Of a stretch of 64,000 bases of DNA, positions 9,014 through 18,037 are shown piece by piece. Source of the stretch: Burkholderia seminalis DSM 23518 (GTDB lineage: Bacteria > Pseudomonadota > Gammaproteobacteria > Burkholderiales > Burkholderiaceae); the NCBI RefSeq assembly GCF_902832885.1, contig NZ_CADFDK010000012.1, positions 150,259 to 214,258 on the forward strand. Direction: 5' to 3'. A model generated the notes under the pieces. That model saw nothing but the letters and a program-made list of their open reading frames with translations. It made no database searches and had not been told where the DNA came from. Within the stretch, counting starts at the first letter, position 1. Every line of letters starts with the position of its first letter. Made by a program: the position numbers and the translations under genes.

Positions 9014-9189
9014 CGGCACGACGGCTGCGGATCCCGGCACAGCGCCAGATCGCCCGGCGACACCGCGCGGTACAATGCGCCGGCATCGCCGTCCCGGCGG
9101 CCGTGCTTCGTGCGATGCGCGGAAAGCAAGTCCCGGCGACTGCACCGCCTCTCCGCTCGCCTGCCGACTCGTTGCCACGAAAGAGATTC

Positions 9190-9951
9190 ATGGATTCAGA
9201 CATCATGCGTATCGGCCTGCGCATTCGCCGCCTGCGCCGGGAAGCGAAGAAGACGCTGCTGGAAGTCGCGACCGAGGCGAAGCTGTCGGTCGGGTTCCTG
9301 TCGCAGGTCGAGCGGCATCTCACCGGCATCTCGCTGTCTTCGCTCGTCAACGTCGCCAAGGCGCTCGACGTCCCGCTCGGCGCGCTGATCGACCAGCCGC
9401 GCCAGGCGCAGCCCGATTCGCACGAAGGCAGCCGCCAGCCGTACGCGCTCGACGCCACGTCGCAGTGGTACGAGCGGCTCTCCACCACCTTCGACGGCAG
9501 CCAGGTCAACGCGCTCAAGGTGCGGATGATGGAAGGCTACCGCTCGGAATGGGTGTCGCACGGCGGCGACGAGTTCGTGTACGTGCTGGCCGGCCGCATC
9601 TGCTACACGATCGGCAAGAAGGTTTACCCGCTGGCGCCCGGCGATTCGCTGCACTTCGATGCGCGCAAGCGGCATCGGGTCGCGAACGTCGGCGACGGGC
9701 CGGCCGAGCTGATCGCGGTCGGCACGCTCCCGCTGTTCGACGACCGGTGTGCCGAACTGGTGTCGGCGACGATGGACATCAGGCAGCCGGCGGCGGGTAA
9801 GCCGCGCGTGACCCGACGCGGCGATCGCGGCGCCGATGCGGCACGGCCGGCCAAGGCCGGTACGGCAGACCCGCAGGCTTCGGCGAAGCCGCGCGCGGCC
9901 CCCGGCAAACGCGCGGCGGCCGCCACCCCGGCGCGCAAGAAGAAGTCGTAG
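9190..9951 (+). CDS. XRE-family regulator with C-terminal cupin domain
   Basis: Likely transcriptional regulator with a ligand-binding cupin. Residues about 5-60 form the helix-turn-helix (LRRLRREAKKTLLEVA, SVGFLSQVERHLTGISLSSL). Residues about 105-180 are a small cupin barrel (GGDEFVYVLAGRI, LAPGDSLHFDARKRHRV). The last 55 residues are a Lys/Ala/Pro-rich tail of low complexity. The ATG at 9190 was preferred because AAAGAG stands 5 nt upstream; a longer frame exists but its N-terminus is not family-like. Divergent orientation to the aminopeptidase suggests it may control that gene. The ligand is unknown. Confidence 0.85.
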   Translation: MDSDIMRIGLRIRRLRREAKKTLLEVATEAKLSVGFLSQVERHLTGISLSSLVNVAKALDVPLGALIDQPRQAQPDSHEGSRQPYALDATSQWYERLSTTFDGSQVNALKVRMMEGYRSEWVSHGGDEFVYVLAGRICYTIGKKVYPLAPGDSLHFDARKRHRVANVGDGPAELIAVGTLPLFDDRCAELVSATMDIRQPAAGKPRVTRRGDRGADAARPAKAGTADPQASAKPRAAPGKRAAAATPARKKKS

Positions 9952-9985
9952 CGGCCGCGGGCGCGCGCCGCCCGGTTCGCCGCCC

Positions 9986-11227
9986 TTATTCGCCGATCTC
10001 GAGCGCTTGCGCGACGGCCTGGATCCGCGCGCGATGCACGGCATCCTTGATCTTCTCCGCGTCGTTGCCGATGCCGCGCGCGATCGCGCCGGCATCGACG
10101 CTGCGCGCCGCCGCGAGCGCGACACGCAACCGCTCGGCCTGCGGATACGGCTGCGTCTCGAGCCCGAGCCGCCCGCGCGCATCCGATTCGCACGCCTGCA
10201 GCATCTCGGCGAAACGCGCGGGCTTGCGCAGCGCATCGCTGCGCTCGAACAGCCGCACCAGCGCGGCCGCGCCCATCTCCATCACGCGATGCAGGTTGCC
10301 GTGCTCGCGCGCGACCACCAGCGCGAGATCGCGGCACTCGTTCGGCACGCGCAGCCGCTCGCACAACGGCTTGAGCAGGTCGACGCTGCGGCCTTCGTGG
10401 CCGACGTGGCGCGGCAGCACGTCGGCGGGCGTCGTCGCCTTGCCGAGATCGTGCGTGAGCGCCGCGAAGCGCACCGGCAGCGAATAGCGCTGCTTCGCCG
10501 CATAGTCGACCACCATCATCACGTGCACGCCGGTATCGACTTCCGGGTGGTAGTCGGCCCGCTGCGGCACGCCCCACAGCGCGTCGACCTCGGGCAGGAT
10601 GCGCACGAGCGCGCCGCACTCGCGCAGCACCGCGAACATCCGCGACGGCTTCGCCTCCATCAGCCCGCGCGCGATTTCCTGCCATACGCGTTCGGGCACG
10701 AGCGCGTCGACCTCCCCCGCGTCGACCATCCGGCGCATCAGCGCGAGCGTTTCGTCCGCCACCGTGAAATCCGCGAACCGTGCGGCAAAGCGCGCAATGC
10801 GCAGGATCCGCACCGGATCCTCGACGAATGCGTCGCTCACGTGCCGGAACACGCGCGCCCGCAGGTCGGCCTGCCCGTCGAACGGATCGATCACGGGCCC
10901 GACCAGCCCGCCTTCCGGGCTCACCTCGCGCGCCATCGCGTTGATCGTCAGGTCGCGCCGCGCGAGATCCTCGTCGAGCGTCACGTCCGGCGCGTAGTGG
11001 AACTGGAAGCCGTGATAGCCGGCCGCCGTCTTGCGCTCGGTGCGCGCCAGCGCGTACTCCTCCTGCGTCTGCGGATGCAGGAACACCGGGAAATCCTTGC
11101 CGACCGGCCGGAACCCCTGCGCGGCCATCTGCTCGGGCGTCGCGCCCACCACCACGTAGTCGCGGTCCTGCACGGGCACGCCGAGCAATTCGTCGCGGAT
11201 CGCTCCGCCTACTGCGTAGATATTCAT
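9986..11227 (-). CDS. cca: CCA tRNA nucleotidyltransferase
   Basis: Adds or repairs the 3' CCA of tRNAs. The 413-residue product is the length of E. coli Cca. It shows the nucleotidyltransferase head (IYAVGGAIRDELLGVPVQDRDYVVVG), the RRDLTINAMA block, the FVEDPVRILRIARFAARF neck, and a C-terminal HD domain (GVHVMMVVDYA, THDLGKATTP), so phosphohydrolase activity is plausible. The ATG at 11227 overlaps the stop of the upstream GST gene by four bases (ATGA), pointing to coupled translation. Confidence 0.95.
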   Translation of the reverse strand: MNIYAVGGAIRDELLGVPVQDRDYVVVGATPEQMAAQGFRPVGKDFPVFLHPQTQEEYALARTERKTAAGYHGFQFHYAPDVTLDEDLARRDLTINAMAREVSPEGGLVGPVIDPFDGQADLRARVFRHVSDAFVEDPVRILRIARFAARFADFTVADETLALMRRMVDAGEVDALVPERVWQEIARGLMEAKPSRMFAVLRECGALVRILPEVDALWGVPQRADYHPEVDTGVHVMMVVDYAAKQRYSLPVRFAALTHDLGKATTPADVLPRHVGHEGRSVDLLKPLCERLRVPNECRDLALVVAREHGNLHRVMEMGAAALVRLFERSDALRKPARFAEMLQACESDARGRLGLETQPYPQAERLRVALAAARSVDAGAIARGIGNDAEKIKDAVHRARIQAVAQALEIGE

Positions 11228-11871
11228 GGCGTCGGCTCGTATTCGGTGATCACGGTCGTTTCGCGGCGCGCGGCGTCGATCCAGCGCTGCACGGCCGGCA
11301 GCGCCGTCACGCGCGCCGCGTAGCCGGCCGCTTCCGGCGACAGGCCCGGCGCATACGTGTTGAAGCGCATCACCACCGGCGCGTACATCGCATCGGCGAT
11401 CCCGAATTCGCCGAACAGGAACGGCCCGCCCGACGCCTCGAGGCACGCGCTCCACAGCGCATCGATGCGCGCGACGTCGGCGAGCGCATCCGGCGTCGCG
11501 CCGCGCCCCGGCATCGACGCGCGCACGTTCATGCCCATCTGCGTGCGCAGCGCCGCGAAGCCCGCGTGCATCTCGGCCGACACGCAGCGCGCATGCGCCC
11601 GCTCGAGCGGGTCGGCCGGCCACATCGGCAACTGCGGATAGCGCTCGGCGAGCGTCTCGGCGATCGCGAGCGAATCCCAGATCGCGACGCCGTGATCGTC
11701 GACGAGGCACGGCACCTTGCCGGACGGCGAATACTCGAGGATGCGCGCGGCGGTGTCGTCGCGGCGCAACTCGACCGCGATCTCGTCGAACGGGATGCCG
11801 AAATGCGTAAGCAGCACCCACGGGCGCATCGACCACGACGAGTAGTTCTTGTCACCAATGACGAGTTTCAT
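11224..11871 (-). CDS. Glutathione S-transferase family protein
   Basis: Cytosolic GST-fold protein of 215 residues. The N-terminal thioredoxin domain starts MKLVIGDKNYSSWSMRPWVLL, with the cis-proline segment GKVPCLVDDHG around residue 50 and ESLAIAE-like DSLAIAETLAERYP near 65. The remainder is the all-helical C-terminal domain. The substrate cannot be read from the sequence. It overlaps cca by four bases and probably shares its transcript. Confidence 0.88.
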   Translation of the reverse strand: MKLVIGDKNYSSWSMRPWVLLTHFGIPFDEIAVELRRDDTAARILEYSPSGKVPCLVDDHGVAIWDSLAIAETLAERYPQLPMWPADPLERAHARCVSAEMHAGFAALRTQMGMNVRASMPGRGATPDALADVARIDALWSACLEASGGPFLFGEFGIADAMYAPVVMRFNTYAPGLSPEAAGYAARVTALPAVQRWIDAARRETTVITEYEPTP

Positions 11872-11938
11872 GACGGTTTTCCGGACAACGCAAAAAGGAA
11901 ACGGAAAGGGGCTGAACGTCCGCGCCCCGCGCAGCGCG

Positions 11939-12898
11939 CTAGCGGCGCGAGCGGAACCAGTCGAAGCGCGAGCGCTTCGTCGCTTCGCCGAGATACGCGG
12001 GCGCGATGCTTTCGAGACTCGCGGGCGAGATCCCGAGTTCCGGCGCGAGCGGGCCGGACAGCACGTTCGGCACCGACATCGACGCGAGGTTGTCGCGTGT
12101 GATCACGGGCTCGCCGGGCAGGCATTCGAACACGCGCGCCTGCAGCCGCGCGAGCGCGTCGGGCAGCCGCACGATGCGTGCCTGCCGGCCGACCAGCGTG
12201 CCGCAATAGCGCACCAGCTGCTCGAGCGTATAGACGGTCGGCCCGCCGAGTTCGTAGGTCTTGCCGTGCGCGGCCGCGAGATCGAGGGTGTTGACGAACG
12301 CGCGCACGACGTCGCCGACGAACACCGGCTGGAAGCGCGCATCGGGCATCGCGAGCGGCAGCACGGGCACCGTGCGCTGCAGGTTCGCGAACGTGTTGAG
12401 GAACGCGTCGCCGGGGCCGAACACGACCGACGGGCGGAAGATCGTCAGCGCGAGCGAATCGGTCGCCGCGACCGCATGCAGCGCGGCTTCGCCGTCGCCC
12501 TTCGAGCGCTGGTACATGCTCGGGCCGCGCGAATCGGCGCCGAGCGCGCTCATGTGCAGCAGGCGCCGCACGCCGACCTCGGTGCAGGCGCTCGCGAGCG
12601 CGGCCGGCAGCGCGACGTGCGCGCGCTCGAAACCGGGCCCGTACGGCGTGCCGCGGCCGCCATGCAGCACGCCGACCAGGTTGATCGCCGCGTGCGCGCC
12701 GGCGACGAAGCGCGCGAGCGTGCGCGTGTCGAGGGCGTCGAGCTCGACGATCTCGACCGGCAGCATCTGGAGGTGGCGCGCGTGGTCGCGCCGGCGCGTG
12801 CCTATCCGTACCTGCTTGCCGGCGTCGATCAGCGCATTGACGAGCCGGCTGCCGATGAAGCCGGTGCCGCCCAGCAGCGCGACGGTCTGGCGATCCAT
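11939..12898 (-). CDS. NAD(P)-binding epimerase-like protein (complex I NDUFA9 family)
   Basis: A 319-residue short-chain dehydrogenase/epimerase-fold protein. The Rossmann motif VALLGGTGFIGSRLVNALIDAGKQVRIGTRR is at the N-terminus, followed by NLVGVLHGG and the MYQRSKGDGEAAL segment holding the YxxxK-like pair. This resembles the bacterial relatives of the complex I accessory subunit NDUFA9. Its substrate is unknown. It sits 57 nt downstream of slt and 67 nt upstream of the GST gene on the same strand. Confidence 0.8.
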   Translation of the reverse strand: MDRQTVALLGGTGFIGSRLVNALIDAGKQVRIGTRRRDHARHLQMLPVEIVELDALDTRTLARFVAGAHAAINLVGVLHGGRGTPYGPGFERAHVALPAALASACTEVGVRRLLHMSALGADSRGPSMYQRSKGDGEAALHAVAATDSLALTIFRPSVVFGPGDAFLNTFANLQRTVPVLPLAMPDARFQPVFVGDVVRAFVNTLDLAAAHGKTYELGGPTVYTLEQLVRYCGTLVGRQARIVRLPDALARLQARVFECLPGEPVITRDNLASMSVPNVLSGPLAPELGISPASLESIAPAYLGEATKRSRFDWFRSRR

Positions 12899-12955
12899 GT
12901 TCGGAACCTCAAAAGAGCACTGCCGCGTCTCGCGCGGCAGTGTGAAGATTGCGTA

Positions 12956-14908
12956 TCAGGGCGAGATCATGCCTAGACGTTTCTTCAACGACTGCGGTTT
13001 GCCCTCGAAGAGCGCCGCGTAGTAGACGGTATTCGACAGCACGTTCTTCACGTAGTCGCGCGTCTCGTTGAACGGAATCGTCTCCGCGAAGATCGCGCCT
13101 TCGACCGGCTGCGTCAACACCTGGCGCCACTGGCGCGGCCGGCCCGGGCCCGCGTTGTAGCCGGCGGTGGCGAGCACCGGCGAGCTGTCGAAGTTGTTGT
13201 AGATGTCCGCCAGATACCAGGTGCCGAGCTGGATATTGGTATCGATGTCGTGCATCTGCGCACGCGTGATCGTGCCCATGCCGAGCTTCTTCGCGACCAT
13301 CTGGGCCGTCGCGGGCATCAGCTGCATCAGGCCGCCCGCGCCCACCGACGAACGCGCGCTGATGATGAAGCGCGATTCCTGGCGGATCAGCCCGTACGCC
13401 CATTCGACGTCGAGGCCCGTCGATTGCGCATAGCGCTCGACGATGTTGCGGTACGGCGACGGGTAGCGCAGCGTGAAGTCGTGCTCGGCCTTCGTGCGGT
13501 CGGCCGTGTTGACCGTGCGGTCGAGCAGCTCGACGCGCTTGCCGTATTCGGCGGCCGCGAGCAGCTGGCGATCGGTCATCCCGCGCAGCGGCCAGTTCCA
13601 TTCGCGATTGCCTTCGAGGCGCAGGTTCAGCGCGTAGAAGCGCTGCGCGAGCGCGAAGCCCGGAATCTTGCCCATCGCGTCGATCTCGGCGTCGCTCACC
13701 TTGGTGCGCGGCGGGATCGACGTGCGCTGGCCGAGCTCTTCGCCGGCGAGCTGCCCGTAGAAGTTGAACTGCCCGGCGACCTGCTCGAATTCCTGGTTCG
13801 CCTGCAGCGTGTCGCCGCTCTGCTTGAGCGCGCGCGCATGCCAGTAGATCCACGCCGGATCGTTGCGCAGCGACGGCGGCATCTGCTCGATCGACCAGCG
13901 CACCATCGGCCAGTTGCCGGCGAGCAGCGCGGCGCGCGTGCGCCATTCGTAGCCCGGATTCGACAGCGGCGCGTTCGTGGATTTCGCGTACCAGACCGAC
14001 GCGAGCGGCGAACGCTTGATCGCGCCCTGGTAGCCGATCGCGCCCCACGCGATCGCCTGTTCCTGCTTGGTCAGCGACGGCGCGACCGTCGTCAGCATCC
14101 CCGCGGCGGCGTCCGGATCGTTGCGCGCCATGCGGCCGAGTGCGATCAGCGCGAGCTGGTGCGACGTCGCGTCGGCGCCGACGCCGCGCGCGAGGTACAG
14201 CGGCGGCGCGCTTGTCGCCTGGTCGAAACCGACCGGGCGCGGGCCGAGCGCGTCGACGATCTTGCCGCCGAGCGTCGTGTAGTTCTGCTCGTAGGCGAGG
14301 CGCGCCTGCTGCCACACGTCGTCGCTCGTGAACTGCTGGTTGACGGTGAGCGCGGTGATCAGGTCGACGCACGCGTCGCCGTAGTTCTTCGGCTCGACGA
14401 GCAGCGCCCGCGCCGCGTCGGCGACGTTCTCGCCGCGCGCCGCGCGCGATTCGAGCGCGTAGCACTTGACCTGCGTGTCGTCGTCGAGCACGAAGCGCTT
14501 GTACTGGTCGTCGAAGTTGCGCCAGTCGTGGCGCGCGCCGAGCACGAGCAGGTAATCGTTGCGCAGGCGGTCGGCGATCGCCTGGCCGTCGTAGCGCTGC
14601 AGGAACGACTGCACGGGCGCGTCCGGCGCATCGACGCGCGCGCGTCCCGTCGAATCGAACAGCTGCGGCTTGATCTGGAAATACTCGACGTAGGACGGGA
14701 CCGGATAGTTCGGGATCATCGACGCGAGCTGCGCGGCTTTCGCGGCGTCGTTGCGGCGTGCGGCTTCGCGAAGCTGTACGAAGATCTGGTCATCCCCGGC
14801 GACCGTGTCGTCGTTCGGTGCGGCGCACGCGGCCGTACCGGCGACGAGCGCGGCGGCCGAAAGCGTCAGCGCGACCGCGCGATATACTCGGAAAAGGCTG
14901 TTCGACAT
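12956..14908 (-). CDS. slt: Soluble lytic murein transglycosylase Slt
   Basis: Cleaves peptidoglycan glycan strands to 1,6-anhydromuropeptides in the periplasm. The 650-residue product has a signal sequence (hydrophobic 11-28), a long superhelical alpha U/L domain, and the C-terminal SLT domain: catalytic Glu in GLIRQESRFI (about residue 505), GLMQLMPATA, and AGYNAGPGR. A Cys in the signal region (TAAC) is a poor lipobox, so a soluble periplasmic form is more likely. The start at 14908 is only 8-20 nt from the divergent cyclo-ligase start. Confidence 0.92.
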   Translation of the reverse strand: MSNSLFRVYRAVALTLSAAALVAGTAACAAPNDDTVAGDDQIFVQLREAARRNDAAKAAQLASMIPNYPVPSYVEYFQIKPQLFDSTGRARVDAPDAPVQSFLQRYDGQAIADRLRNDYLLVLGARHDWRNFDDQYKRFVLDDDTQVKCYALESRAARGENVADAARALLVEPKNYGDACVDLITALTVNQQFTSDDVWQQARLAYEQNYTTLGGKIVDALGPRPVGFDQATSAPPLYLARGVGADATSHQLALIALGRMARNDPDAAAGMLTTVAPSLTKQEQAIAWGAIGYQGAIKRSPLASVWYAKSTNAPLSNPGYEWRTRAALLAGNWPMVRWSIEQMPPSLRNDPAWIYWHARALKQSGDTLQANQEFEQVAGQFNFYGQLAGEELGQRTSIPPRTKVSDAEIDAMGKIPGFALAQRFYALNLRLEGNREWNWPLRGMTDRQLLAAAEYGKRVELLDRTVNTADRTKAEHDFTLRYPSPYRNIVERYAQSTGLDVEWAYGLIRQESRFIISARSSVGAGGLMQLMPATAQMVAKKLGMGTITRAQMHDIDTNIQLGTWYLADIYNNFDSSPVLATAGYNAGPGRPRQWRQVLTQPVEGAIFAETIPFNETRDYVKNVLSNTVYYAALFEGKPQSLKKRLGMISP

Positions 14909-14916
14909 CGATTTGA

Positions 14917-15525
14917 ATGGAGCACGAAGTGAGCGAAAGCATAGCACGCAACCCTGTGCCGAACCCGAAGGTTGCGCTGCGCAAAACGCTGTCCGGCGCG
15001 CGTCGCGACGCCGCGTCGCAGCCCGCCGCGAACGCCGCGCTCGACGCCCGCCTGCGTTTGCTGCTCGACCGTCTGGCGCCGCGCACGGTCGGCTTCTACT
15101 GGCCGCTGCCCGGGGAATTCGATGCGCGCGACGCGGTGCTCGCCTGGTGCGCGGCGGGCGCCGGCCGGCGCGCCGCGTTGCCGGTGATCGGCGCGCGTCA
15201 TGCGCCGCTCGCGTTCCATGCATGGGATGCGCACACGCCGATGCGCGAAGGTCATCACCGGATTCCGGAACCGGCGTCGGGAATCGTCGTCGTGCCCGAC
15301 CTGTTGCTGATTCCCTGTGTGGGATTCGATCCGGAGCGCTACCGGCTCGGCTACGGCGGCGGCTACTACGACCGCACGCTCGCCGCGTGGCCGGGCGACG
15401 CGCCGCCCGTGACGGTCGGCATCGCCTATGAAGCGTGCCGCGTCGACGCGCTGCCGGCCGAAGCGCACGATCTCGCGCTGCGCTGGATCGTGACCGACGG
15501 CGCGCTCTACCCGGCCGCCGGATGA
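14917..15525 (+). CDS. ygfA: 5-formyltetrahydrofolate cyclo-ligase
   Basis: Converts 5-formyl-THF to 5,10-methenyl-THF using ATP. The product has the conserved basic region (VALRKTLSGARRD), FYWPLPGEFD, the PDLLLIPCVGFD block and the signature YRLGYGGGYYDRTLA. Two starts are possible: the ATG at 14917 (202 residues) or a GTG at 14929, which is preceded by GGAG at ideal spacing and may be the true one. A TATACT at 14883-14888 inside the divergent slt gene could be its -10 element. Confidence 0.9.
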   Translation: MEHEVSESIARNPVPNPKVALRKTLSGARRDAASQPAANAALDARLRLLLDRLAPRTVGFYWPLPGEFDARDAVLAWCAAGAGRRAALPVIGARHAPLAFHAWDAHTPMREGHHRIPEPASGIVVVPDLLLIPCVGFDPERYRLGYGGGYYDRTLAAWPGDAPPVTVGIAYEACRVDALPAEAHDLALRWIVTDGALYPAAG

Positions 15526-15599
15526 CGCGGCGCGCGGCGCCGCGATCGTCGACGCCGGCCCGTCAGCGCAACGCCGCGCGCAACCGCTCGGGCAATCGT

Positions 15600-16112
15600 T
15601 TACAGCGACGCCGCCGCGCGCGCGGCCGTGTCGTAGAGGCCCGACGCGTGGCGCAACAACTGCGCCGCGTCGCCGATCTGCTCGTTGGTGAGCCCGCTGT
15701 CCTTCAGCGTCTCGATCAGGCAGTGCTCGCGCACCTCGCGGTATTTCAGGCACAGCTCGCGGCCCGCGTCGGTCGCGAAGAAAAAGGCTTCCTTGCCGCT
15801 CTTCTCGCTCTTCACATAGCCGCGCGCGATCAGTTTTTTCAGCGCATAGGTCGCGACGTGCGTATCCTCGATATTGAGCACGAAGCAGATGTCGGCGAGC
15901 TTCTTCTTGCGTTCGCGATGGCTGACGTGATGCAGCAGCGACACCTCGACCGCCGTCATGTCCTTCGCGCCGGCCGCCGACATGCAGCGCACCATCCAGC
16001 GGTTGAATGCGTTGCCGGCCATGATGAGCCCGTATTCGAGCTCCGACAGCTCCGCGCTCGAATCGGAAACGAGGTGTTCGGATGACACGATCTTGGTCGG
16101 ATGACGCTTCAT
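15600..16112 (-). CDS. MarR-like winged-helix transcriptional regulator
   Basis: A 170-residue DNA-binding protein. A helical N-terminal dimer region (LEYGLIMAGNAFNRWMVRCMSAAG) precedes the winged helix (MTAVEVSLLHHVSHRERKKKLADICFVLNIEDTHVATYALKKLIARGYV, wing with SGKEAFFFAT), then C-terminal dimer helices. The start is the ATG at 16112; an upstream TTG would add five residues. It is divergent from pxpBCA, with 148 nt between starts containing a palindrome, so it is the likely controller of 5-oxoproline use. The effector is not known. Confidence 0.85.
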   Translation of the reverse strand: MKRHPTKIVSSEHLVSDSSAELSELEYGLIMAGNAFNRWMVRCMSAAGAKDMTAVEVSLLHHVSHRERKKKLADICFVLNIEDTHVATYALKKLIARGYVKSEKSGKEAFFFATDAGRELCLKYREVREHCLIETLKDSGLTNEQIGDAAQLLRHASGLYDTAARAAASL

Positions 16113-16220
16113 GGAAAGGCGGCGCAAGCAGGATGTCAGGGTGTGCCGAGTGTACGCCAGAAGCCGCTGTATACGGGCTAGGCGAAAACGCTTATTGGTA
16201 ACTTATCGATATCTTATTGA

Positions 16221-16238
16221 CAATGTGCGCTAACATTG
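16221..16238. promoter_or_regulatory. Palindromic operator candidate for the MarR-like regulator/pxp genes
   Basis: CAATGT-N6-ACATTG is a perfect 6-bp inverted repeat (16221-16226 and 16233-16238), ending 22 nt before the pxpB start. The surrounding 16190-16237 is AT-rich for this genome and also holds TATCGATA. Arrangement and size fit a MarR-family operator. Confidence 0.5.
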
Positions 16239-16260
16239 CCGTCCGAACCGTGCCAGCCCG

Positions 16261-16917
16261 ATGACGCAACCCCGCATTTATCCGCTCGGCGATGCCGCCC
16301 TCGTCTGCGAGGTGCCGCCGCCCGCCACGCTCGATTGCCAGCGCCGCGTCTGGGCCGTTGCCGAGGCCGCGCGCGCGTGGCCCGACGTGATCGACGTCGT
16401 GCCCGGCATGAACAACCTGACCATCGTGTTCGACGCGCTCGCCGCGACGGCCGAATCGCTCACGCCCGCGCTGCGCGACGCGTGGGAGACGGCCGACGTC
16501 GAGCACGCGGACGGCCGCGAGGTCGAGATCCCGGTCGAGTACGGCGGGGCCGCCGGCCCTGACCTGGCGGCCGTCGCCGCGCACACGGGCCTGCCGGCCG
16601 ACGAGGTCGTCGCCCGCCACGCGGCCGGCGAATACGTCGTGTTCTTCGTCGGCTTCCAGCCGGGCTTCGCGTATCTCGGCGGCCTCGACGCATCGCTGCA
16701 CACGCCGCGCCGCGCGGCGCCGCGCCTCGAGGTGCCGGCCGGCTCGGTCGGCATCGGCGGCGCGCAGACGGGCATCTACCCGGCCACGTCGCCCGGCGGC
16801 TGGCAGCTGATCGGCCGCACGTCGCAGGTGCTGTTCGATCCGGCGCGGCCGCAGCCGACGCTGCTGCTGCCCGGCGATCGCGTGCGCTTCACCATTGCGG
16901 GAGTCGACGCGTCATGA
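16261..16917 (+). CDS. pxpB: 5-oxoprolinase subunit PxpB
   Basis: One of three subunits of the ATP-dependent 5-oxoprolinase that opens pyroglutamate to glutamate. The 218-residue product has the KipI/PxpB signatures: [11 protein letters not shown], the [27 protein letters not shown] block, and [21 protein letters not shown] with [11 protein letters not shown]. First gene of pxpBCA; its stop overlaps the pxpC start by four bases. Confidence 0.94.
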   Translation: MTQPRIYPLGDAALVCEVPPPATLDCQRRVWAVAEAARAWPDVIDVVPGMNNLTIVFDALAATAESLTPALRDAWETADVEHADGREVEIPVEYGGAAGPDLAAVAAHTGLPADEVVARHAAGEYVVFFVGFQPGFAYLGGLDASLHTPRRAAPRLEVPAGSVGIGGAQTGIYPATSPGGWQLIGRTSQVLFDPARPQPTLLLPGDRVRFTIAGVDAS

Positions 16918-17981
16918 CCCAGAGCAACGCACCGGGCACCATCGAGGTGTTGCGCGCCGGCCCGCTGTCGACCGTGCAGGATCTCGGGCGCCGCGGCGCA
17001 CGCCACCTCGGCGTCGCGCAGGGCGGCGCGCTCGACGGCCTCGCGCTCGAGGTCGGCAACCGGCTCGTCGGCAACCGCCCCGATGCGGCGGCCGTCGAGA
17101 TCACGATCGGCCCCGCCGCGTTCCGCTTCCCGCGCGCGACGCGCATCGCGATCACCGGCACCGAATTCGGCGCGACGCTCGACGGCCGGCGCGTGTATTC
17201 GTGGTGGAGCCTGCCGGTCGAGGCCGGCCAGACGCTCGTGCTGCCGGCCGCGAAACGCGGGATGCGCGGCTATCTGTGCATCGCGGGCGGCATCGACGTG
17301 CTGCCGATGCTCGGCTCGCGCAGCACCGATCTCGCGTCGCGCTTCGGCGGCCTCGGCGGCCGCACGCTGCGCGACGGCGACCGGCTCCCGGTCGGCGTGC
17401 CGCCGGCCGGCGCGGGCTGCCTCGCGGCCGATGCGCCCGAATTCGGCGTGAAGGCGCCCGCGTGGTGCGCCTTCGTGCGCGTCGACGAGCCGCCGCGCCG
17501 CCACCGCCCCGCGCATGCGCCGTGGGCGATGCCCGTGCGCGTGCTGCCGGGCCCCGACTACGCCTCGTTCGCGGCCGATTCGCAGCAGGCGTTCTGGGAC
17601 GAGGAATGGCTCGTCACCGCGAACAGCAACCGGATGGGCTATCGCCTCGCGGGCGCCGAGCTCGTGCGCGAGCAGCCGGTCGAGCTGCTGTCGCACGCGG
17701 TGCTGCCCGGTACGATCCAGGTGCCGCCGAACGGCCAGCCGATCGTGCTGATGCACGACGCGCAGACCACCGGCGGCTACCCGAAGATCGGCACGGTGAT
17801 CCGCGCCGATCTGTGGAAACTCGCACAGGCGCGGCTCAACCTGCCGATCCGCTTCGTGCGCACGACCCCCGACGCCGCGCGCGCCGCCCTCGCCGCGGAA
17901 CGTGCCTATCTGCGGCAGATCGACGTGGCGATCGACATGCGAGAAGAAGCGCGCCGCCGCGCCCAATCGCGCGCAGCGTGA
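16914..17981 (+). CDS. pxpC: 5-oxoprolinase subunit PxpC
   Basis: Biotin-dependent-carboxylase-like subunit of 5-oxoprolinase (KipA family), 355 residues. Typical features are [25 protein letters not shown] at the start, [22 protein letters not shown], and the later [36 protein letters not shown] block. It overlaps pxpB by four bases and precedes pxpA by 56 nt. The complex acts in the cytoplasm with PxpA and PxpB. Confidence 0.94.
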   Translation: MTQSNAPGTIEVLRAGPLSTVQDLGRRGARHLGVAQGGALDGLALEVGNRLVGNRPDAAAVEITIGPAAFRFPRATRIAITGTEFGATLDGRRVYSWWSLPVEAGQTLVLPAAKRGMRGYLCIAGGIDVLPMLGSRSTDLASRFGGLGGRTLRDGDRLPVGVPPAGAGCLAADAPEFGVKAPAWCAFVRVDEPPRRHRPAHAPWAMPVRVLPGPDYASFAADSQQAFWDEEWLVTANSNRMGYRLAGAELVREQPVELLSHAVLPGTIQVPPNGQPIVLMHDAQTTGGYPKIGTVIRADLWKLAQARLNLPIRFVRTTPDAARAALAAERAYLRQIDVAIDMREEARRRAQSRAA

Positions 17982-18037
17982 CCCTGGCGGAAGCAGTAAC
18001 GAAAGACGCGCCACGCCATCAGTGGACGAGGAACATC

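Noticed and set aside
16217-16236. TTGACA plus TAACAT as a pxpB promoter
   Set aside because: Only 8 nt apart, far below the 16-18 nt needed; the inverted repeat is the better explanation.
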